Below, one piece after another: positions 58,990 to 64,000 of a DNA stretch of 64,000 bases (positions are counted from its first letter, which is position 1; each line of letters begins with the position of its first letter). A model generated the notes under the pieces. The model saw nothing but the letters and a program-made list of their open reading frames with translations. It was not told the origin of the DNA and ran no database searches. The position numbers and the translations under genes are program-made. The stretch comes from Pilaira anomala (taxonomy: Eukaryota; Mucoromycota; Mucoromycetes; Mucorales; Mucoraceae). The stretch lies in NCBI GenBank assembly GCA_025716855.1, contig JAIXMQ010000027.1, positions 186,001-250,000 of the forward strand, read 5' to 3'.

Positions 58990-59736
58990 TTATTTTCTGA
59001 AGCTAAATTCATCTTCATCTTCATCCCAGTCCCAACCATTCTTTTTATCAGAAGATAGTTTCTTTCGACGTATTAAGACAGGAGGTGAAGTATCAATTGA
59101 GTCTCTCCAGACCTCTACTTTTGGTTTTTGTAAAAGAGGTTCCTTTTCTTTCTTTCTTTGACCGAAAAAGGATGATACACTATCAATTGTATGATGTGTA
59201 GAAGATGCGTTATCATGATGATGCGTTGGTACTTCCTCTTCCTCTTCCTCTTCCTCCTCCTCCTCCTCCTTCTCTTCAACTGAACCCTCTAATACCACTT
59301 CTTCTTGTACTACTTGTTTCACAGGCGGTCCCCATGTAGCAGATATCAGAATGGAAGAAAAAGCTTCTGCTGCAAATCCAGCACAACCACCAATAAATAA
59401 TCCACAACACACTGCCGCAATACAAAATACAATGACTGGATATAAAATATGAGCTAGGTGCATAAACAGTTGAAAAGGTTTGGTTATAAAACTAGACCAA
59501 AGGTTGGTTGTGATCCATAAGATGGGTGATAGTATTGTAACGGTACATTTGTATATAAAATAAAAAAACGAATGAAAGAAGGAAAACGATAACTTTATTG
59601 CTCCTACTAAGGAAGTAAATATTTGAACAAGTTGTTGTTGTTGGTGTTGTTCAACAGGTAAAGTAGCTACTGTTTCTTGTATTAAGTCTGCATTCACAAT
59701 CGAAATAAGTCCAACCATGTAAATAACACGAGGCAT
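58990..59736 (-). CDS. Membrane protein with acidic cytosolic tail, unknown function
   Basis: A single exon encodes 248 residues. Three hydrophobic stretches (about 42-65 LSFSFFHSFFYFIYK, 68-80 TILSPILWITT, 95-125 HILYPVIVFCIAAVCCG through GGCAGFAAEAF) suggest a membrane hairpin. The C-terminal half is cytosolic, with a 13-residue Glu run, basic stretches (GQRKKEKEPLLQKPK) and a terminal WDWDEDEDEFSFRK. The Gly-rich YPV...CCGLFIGGCAGFAAE segment loosely resembles fungal lipid-droplet assembly/seipin-partner proteins, but I would not assign that. It begins about 190 bp from the F-box gene's end on the same strand. Confidence 0.7.
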   Translation of the reverse strand: MPRVIYMVGLISIVNADLIQETVATLPVEQHQQQQLVQIFTSLVGAIKLSFSFFHSFFYFIYKCTVTILSPILWITTNLWSSFITKPFQLFMHLAHILYPVIVFCIAAVCCGLFIGGCAGFAAEAFSSILISATWGPPVKQVVQEEVVLEGSVEEKEEEEEEEEEEEEVPTHHHDNASSTHHTIDSVSSFFGQRKKEKEPLLQKPKVEVWRDSIDTSPPVLIRRKKLSSDKKNGWDWDEDEDEFSFRK

Positions 59737-59922
59737 TTTGTCAACAAAAAAAAAAAAAAAAGAATAGATATAAAAAAAAAAGCATGTTTTTTATTTATTT
59801 TTTATTTGATTTTCACAAGACTGTACTTTATCCAATGTATGTACAATAATTAAGCCACAAGATGTGTGTGTTGTTCAATTACTTTAAAAGTATCATGCAA
59901 TGACAGTTGAAACTTTGATTAT

Positions 59923-61496
59923 TTAATCATGAGCTTCAATTGCTAAAGCAGAACTTTGCCAACCACCAAATCCAATAGCAAATACAAACTTATCCTTCAT
60001 GGATTCAACTAATTTTGGTACAGGTTGATTTCCTTCTCTTGTATCTTCTCCGTGACCTAAAGCACCTGAACTATAATTACCCCAAGTGAATAATTCACCA
60101 TGATTTGTCACTGCACCAAAATGATAGCTAAATAATAATAATAATAATAAACTTGTGTGTGAATATCATGCTCTCTCTCTCTCTCTCTCTTTTCTTGTAC
60201 TTACTCTCCAAAAGATACTTTACAAACATCTCTATTTTGTAATTCAGGCAACATTTCAGGCTCTGTATCCGCTTCAGAATTTACATTACCAAACATAACT
60301 TGACCTGATTTCGTATAGACAGCAAAATTCAAAAAGGCACCTGTAATAAATCGATTCATCAAACCATCTCTTTGATTGAGTTCGTTCTCTTTTGCACTAA
60401 ATTGAGTTAATACAATTGTATGAGCAGCCGGATCTTGAGTAAAAGCAAGATGATCTCTTGTATCCAATTTCAAAATACGTCCATGCTTTGTTAAAGCCAA
60501 TGTGTAACCATCCAAACCAGCTAATTGCACGATATCCAAGGAGGATACTTTAGGTGTGACAACATACGTAGGACTTGGTTCTTGGTTGATTTCGGATGGA
60601 ATAATATGATCGGGTGCCGGAATCAAATAAATACTACCCTCATTGGTTAAGACAGTCGAATAAGTCCAGTTTCCAACTACTTGAACTATTTTTTCTGTAG
60701 TTTCGAGTTGGATGGGTTGTAGCATGATGTGATTAGACCAATGCCAAAGTGAACCATCGCGAGCCAAACCAATGACGTGTGTTCTTCCACATGATATTGA
60801 ACTAAATTTGATCTTTTGCTGCGTCGTGTTTGTGTCTTGAAGTTTGGTTGGAGTTGTAAGACGTCTAGTACCCATTGAACTACGAGGACTTAGTTCCTGA
60901 TGCATCTAACATATATATAAAAATAGATGAATATATATATATATATGGTAGAATGTTTTTGTTTGTGTACTTTACTGTTCCCCACATCCAGACTGAACCA
61001 AAAGAATCTAATGCATGAAATGACCAACCTCCTGATATGATGTCGATAATACGTTTATCTTGTAAATAAACTACCTCCTGAGGAGTAGTTATATATCTTC
61101 CAAATCTTCTACGCGGGTTTCTATGTGTATATAATATGATGTAAGTAAGAAAGATGTAATTATCGAGTCATGGAATAATGTATACCTAATCCTTTGTTGA
61201 AACGCGTCTGTAGAGACTTTTGGTGTTAAACCAAGTCGATCATCAAAATTTTCACCCCAAGTAAATAATTTGGTATCAACTAATAAAGCAATATAAAACT
61301 GCTTCCAACCTTTGTTTCGAAATGCATTATCTTGTGAAATATTAAATTCTTGAGAGCATAACCTTTTCCAAATATGTTGATCATTAACTAAATAATTGAA
61401 ATATGTAGAAACAAGTGATAAATTAATTAATGATTTACTATCCAGTAAAATAAGAATGTCTTGTAATAAAATATCTCTTGGTAATTTTGACAACAT
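59923..61496 (-). CDS. F-box protein with RCC1-like repeats, Saf1-like
   Basis: Exons 61496-61186, 61120-60976, 60905-60205 and 60127-59923 encode 453 residues. The N-terminal F-box (LPRDILLQDILILLDSKSL...IWKRLC, residues 4-47) binds Skp1. The remainder is a seven-bladed RCC1-type propeller, seen as LFTWGENFDDRLGL, SVWMWGT, SLWHWSNH, RILKLDTRD, FAVYTKSGQVMFGN and FGAVTNHGELFTWGNYSSGALGHG. The last repeat is rebuilt across intron 3 (SFGDYHFGAV). The order and length match yeast Saf1, an SCF substrate receptor that targets vacuolar and secretory proenzymes such as adenine deaminase and proteases. The real substrate here is unknown. The upstream longer frame to 61829 is a product of Ser/Lys microsatellites and is not used. 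Confidence 0.9.
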
Positions 61497-61740
61497 TTTA
61501 TTTTTTTTTTTAGGGGTGAAAAAAAAAAGGGAAAGAGAAAGAAGAAGGGTATAAAAAGTAAAGGATAAATTTATATATAAAATAATAATAATAATAATAG
61601 ATAATAATAATATAGTTGTGTGTGGTATAAGAATAATTTTTTTTTTTTGTGCGATAGTCAAGTTGTGAATCTTTTTTTTTTTTTTTTTTTTTTTTTGGTT
61701 TTTTTTTGGGGGGTTTTTTTTTTTTTTGCTGTTATATAGT

Positions 61741-61743
<3 letters not shown>

Positions 61744-61773
<30 letters not shown>
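61744..61773. repeat. GA micro-satellite
   Basis: (GA)n in the 290 bp between the F-box gene start and the stop of the next gene, close to T runs at 61673-61727. Confidence 0.85.
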
Positions 61774-61774
<1 letters not shown>

Positions 61775-61788
61775 TGATATAAAAATAT

Positions 61789-62358
61789 TTAGAAGGAACG
61801 TTGGTCGTCTTGTAAAGGTAATGAGTCAAATTTAACTTGAAGAGTTGATATTTTATAAGCTATTGTACTATCGATTTCAAACTTTTGTATTAAGTTTTGA
61901 TAGGTTTCATTACATTCATCAATAGCTTCTTTAGCAGCAATACGATCTCCATGATAATATAGTGAACCACGAGAATCTTCCGCATAATTAATTTCATCCA
62001 TTGCAAAATTATAAAGCTCATATAATCTTTCAATTTCTTTATCCATATCTTCATTGATTGTTGACGTAGTTGTCACACAAGATGCATTAGACGGTCTTCT
62101 ACGGAACGGTGACATACATTTATCTAATACTCCTTCATTTAATGAGCTAGGAAAAGATGGTCTCTTTATATTTGAAGGTATAAATGATTCTTCTTTACAA
62201 CCATAACCAGTAGAGGACACTGTACTGGTTGTGTTTGTACTGGTTGTACTACACTGAGAAGGACGTCTCTTGGCTAGATCGGGTGTAAACCAATCTTTGA
62301 AGGTGTTCCATTTAGATTTAAATGTTGTAGTTGTAGGTGATTGTACAAGTGGGTACAT
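61789..62358 (-). CDS. Small protein of unknown function
   Basis: A single exon encodes 189 residues. Residues 1-100 are Ser/Thr-rich and disordered, with basic KRRPSQCS and RRRPSNAS sites (R-R-x-S phosphorylation pattern). The C-terminal 85 residues (ERLYELYNFAMDEINYAED, then SLYYHGDRIAAKEAIDECNETYQNLIQKFE) form a helical domain that looks like a conserved hairpin, with alternating hydrophobic positions resembling MIT-type or other three-helix microtubule/ESCRT-interacting domains. That is a hint only; length and heptad pattern agree but no signature residue decides it. It is probably complete. Confidence 0.65.
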   Translation of the reverse strand: MYPLVQSPTTTTFKSKWNTFKDWFTPDLAKRRPSQCSTTSTNTTSTVSSTGYGCKEESFIPSNIKRPSFPSSLNEGVLDKCMSPFRRRPSNASCVTTTSTINEDMDKEIERLYELYNFAMDEINYAEDSRGSLYYHGDRIAAKEAIDECNETYQNLIQKFEIDSTIAYKISTLQVKFDSLPLQDDQRSF

Positions 62359-62768
62359 GTTATGTATATATATAAGTATTATTTTATGTGTGTGTGGGTG
62401 TGTGTGTGTGGTATATAAGGTATATTTATAAAAAGAGAGAGAGAAAAAAAAAAAAAAGAAAAGAAAAAATATAAAAAGGAAAATATAAATATAAAAAAAA
62501 TAACAAAGAAAATAACCCTTGATTTGAAACAGGAAAGGTGGGAGAGATAAAAAGGGGCATATGTAAATATATATTATTTATATATGTATATATATATATA
62601 TATTACCATCTAGGAGAACAAAATAATAATAATATAAAGATGTAACAGAGAGAAATGTCACTTGTATTTTGCTTTGTCATTAGCTAAATGTGTGATGTAT
62701 AATATAAATACATACGCTTACATGTACGATCATTTCTATATACACATATATAGCTCAATAGACTGTAT

Positions 62769-62854
<86 letters not shown>

Positions 62855-63133
62855 TTCTCTCTCTCTCTCTCTCTTTCTCTCTATTTCTCCTGTGTTGGTG
62901 GCAATAAAGAACTCTTGTAATACCCCCTGCTTATTTAAATTCATGCAAAATTTGTTGTTGTTTTTTTTTTCTTTTTTAACTTGTTGTTGTTATTGTTGTT
63001 GTTTATCACAAGAATGATTATATTATCGATTAGCATAAAAAAAAAATTTTTTTTATTTATTATTTCGAAACCTACTATTATTGTTATCCTAATTAGACCT
63101 TCTTTATCGTATTGAGCTGCTGCTGCGGTATAA
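62359..63133. other. Intergenic region with TG, TA, CT repeats
   Basis: Upstream of the small-protein gene. It contains a TG repeat (about 62387-62410), a TA repeat (62586-62603) and the long CT tract annotated separately. No gene seen. Confidence 0.5.
62772..62886. repeat. CT micro-satellite, about 115 nt
   Basis: (CT)n with a few TTT interruptions at its right end. It produces a spurious Ser/Leu frame. Confidence 0.95.
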
Positions 63134-63412
63134 CTATAATAGCTTGTTGGGGATTAACTTTTTCTTGTGCATTAGGAGCAAAAAGAACGAAACGGTCTCT
63201 TATCAATACTTACACAAAGGAGTGAGCCATCACTTTCTATCAAAAAAACTTGAATTATAGAGCTAAGCCCACAATAGCCCTCTTTTTCTTGATAAAACAA
63301 GTCTCGGCCTCTCTGTGTATATTCCTAAAAAGAAAAAAAAAACTTGATTAGAGCTTGACTCATCAGACCCATACCACGGGTTTGTTATTTTTTAATCTAT
63401 CTGTTGGGCGCG
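63134..63412 (-). CDS. Possible 3' end of a multi-exon gene, partial
   Basis: Minus-strand pieces 63412-63375 (CG-RPTDRLKNNKPV), 63324-63214 (EYTQRGRDLFYQEKEG, YCGLSSIIQVFLIESDGSLLC) and possibly 63163-63134 (KKLIPNKLL, stop) join through 50 nt GT-AG introns, the first with a CTAAT branch-like site. The middle piece is exactly 37 codons and protein-like. No start or earlier exon was found; a T-run and microsatellite region lies upstream. An alternative ending (RFVLFAPNAQEKVNP) is open in another frame, so the 3' end may be mis-joined or frameshifted. Family unknown. Confidence 0.35.
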
Positions 63413-63861
63413 CTATGATGGGTTGTGTTGTTTTAGTGTGTGAATAAATTTAGTCTAATTCTTTTTTTAACTTTTTTTTTCGTTAAACAGAGATTTGCAT
63501 TGTATAACTAATCTTTGACATATGAAAATACAACAACAACAACAACAACAACAACAACGAAAATTGTGTTACTCTTTATCGGATCAAGTATGCCGTAAAA
63601 AAAAAAAAATTCATTTTATTGTAAAGAAGTGTCAACTTTTTTTTTTTTGACGGCTATAACTATATAATTGATGTATTATACAAATGTAATAGAAACCGGA
63701 AAAAGATCGATCCTTACGTCAGTCAACACTTTGACTCCTTCTCTTTCTTTCTTTTTTCTCTCCTTGTATAATCCTTGTTCCTGACCAAGTAGTTAGTAGT
63801 ATGTATGTGGCGAGATTATCCGTGAATACAAAAATGTCCTTTTTGGTTGAATATGCAAGAA

Positions 63862-63914
<53 letters not shown>

Positions 63915-64000
63915 GTATGTAGTTGACTCCAAATGATTTTTATACTGTACTTACTGCTCCTATCAGTTTGTTTGATTCAAAAGACGTCAAAATAGATTCA
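63413..64000. other. AT-rich right end, no gene seen
   Basis: It contains a (CAA)n run (about 63529-63558), poly-A and poly-T runs and a CT repeat. Any exon upstream of the partial gene at 63134-63412 would lie here or beyond the window. Confidence 0.4.
63864..63912. repeat. CT micro-satellite, about 48 nt
   Basis: Second CT tract near the right end, 1 kb from the larger one. Confidence 0.9.

Noticed and set aside
61497..61829. Long N-terminal extension of the F-box protein
   Set aside because: The upstream in-frame codons come from GA and A/T microsatellites and give Ser/Leu/Lys runs; the F-box starts normally at the internal ATG 61496.
62662..62907. Ser/Leu-rich 81-codon frame
   Set aside because: It is the translation of the CT microsatellite.
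1..64000. CRISPR array, rRNA operon, prokaryotic operon or telomeric repeats
   Set aside because: No spaced direct repeats of CRISPR type, no rRNA-like sequence, no TTAGGG runs; intron-rich genes show nuclear fungal DNA.

Overview
The window looks like nuclear DNA of an early-diverging fungus, most likely Mucoromycota (probably Mucorales). It is very AT-rich. Genes are split by many short GT-AG introns, mostly about 50-75 nt, usually with a TAG acceptor and often a CTAAT-like branch site. Proteins carry long Asn, Gln, Thr, Ser, Asp/Glu or Lys runs, and intergenic DNA is full of long poly-T/poly-A tracts and decayed transposons. I found no rRNA, tRNA, CRISPR or prokaryotic operon signals. Gene models were spliced by hand from reading-frame continuity and family motifs, and every multi-exon model below has a total length divisible by three.

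Layout. 0-4.8 kb is repeat-rich: a roughly 2 kb inverted-repeat element, a small C2H2 zinc-finger gene and coding remnants. 4.9-7.5 kb holds a GH36 raffinose-synthase/Sip1-like alpha-galactosidase. 7.5-15.6 kb is mostly non-coding, with a small acidic-protein gene and a dead Tc1-like transposase. 15.6-20.5 kb carries an ATRIP-like checkpoint protein and an AP180/CALM-type ANTH clathrin adaptor. 20.5-24.5 kb is a graveyard: a broken zinc-finger family member and a broken TnpB/Fanzor-like (OrfB zinc-ribbon) gene. 24.5-25.2 kb has a disordered Ser/Pro-rich protein. 25.3-37.3 kb is a dense run of minus-strand genes: KEX1-like carboxypeptidase, a tail-anchored coiled-coil protein with a dynein-adaptor-like motif, mitochondrial cytochrome-b5 reductase, a tiny Cys/His protein, a large coiled-coil protein, a peroxisomal-type enoyl-CoA isomerase and a mitochondrial MidA/NDUFAF7-type methyltransferase. 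38.0-38.8 kb is an AHP1/PRDX5-type peroxiredoxin. 38.8-44.2 kb is another repeat desert containing two unusual tandem arrays. 44.3-50.5 kb is a 1941-residue ZNFX1-like helicase. 50.7-62.4 kb is a second minus-strand run: PHD-finger protein, tricalbin, GT32-type glycosyltransferase, a membrane protein, an F-box/RCC1 (Saf1-like) protein and an unknown protein. The right end has CT microsatellites and a probable partial gene.

The genes do not form one pathway; this is ordinary housekeeping content (Golgi processing, endocytosis, ER-plasma membrane contacts, peroxisome and mitochondrial enzymes) broken up by repeat deserts. The points I find most worth a second look are the ZNFX1-like protein with NFX1 and RZ fingers plus an N-terminal tryptophan-motif region, the tail-anchored CC1-box adaptor, the TnpB/Fanzor-like remnant, the tandem minus-strand coding units at 41.3-41.9 kb, and the inverted-repeat element at the left end.
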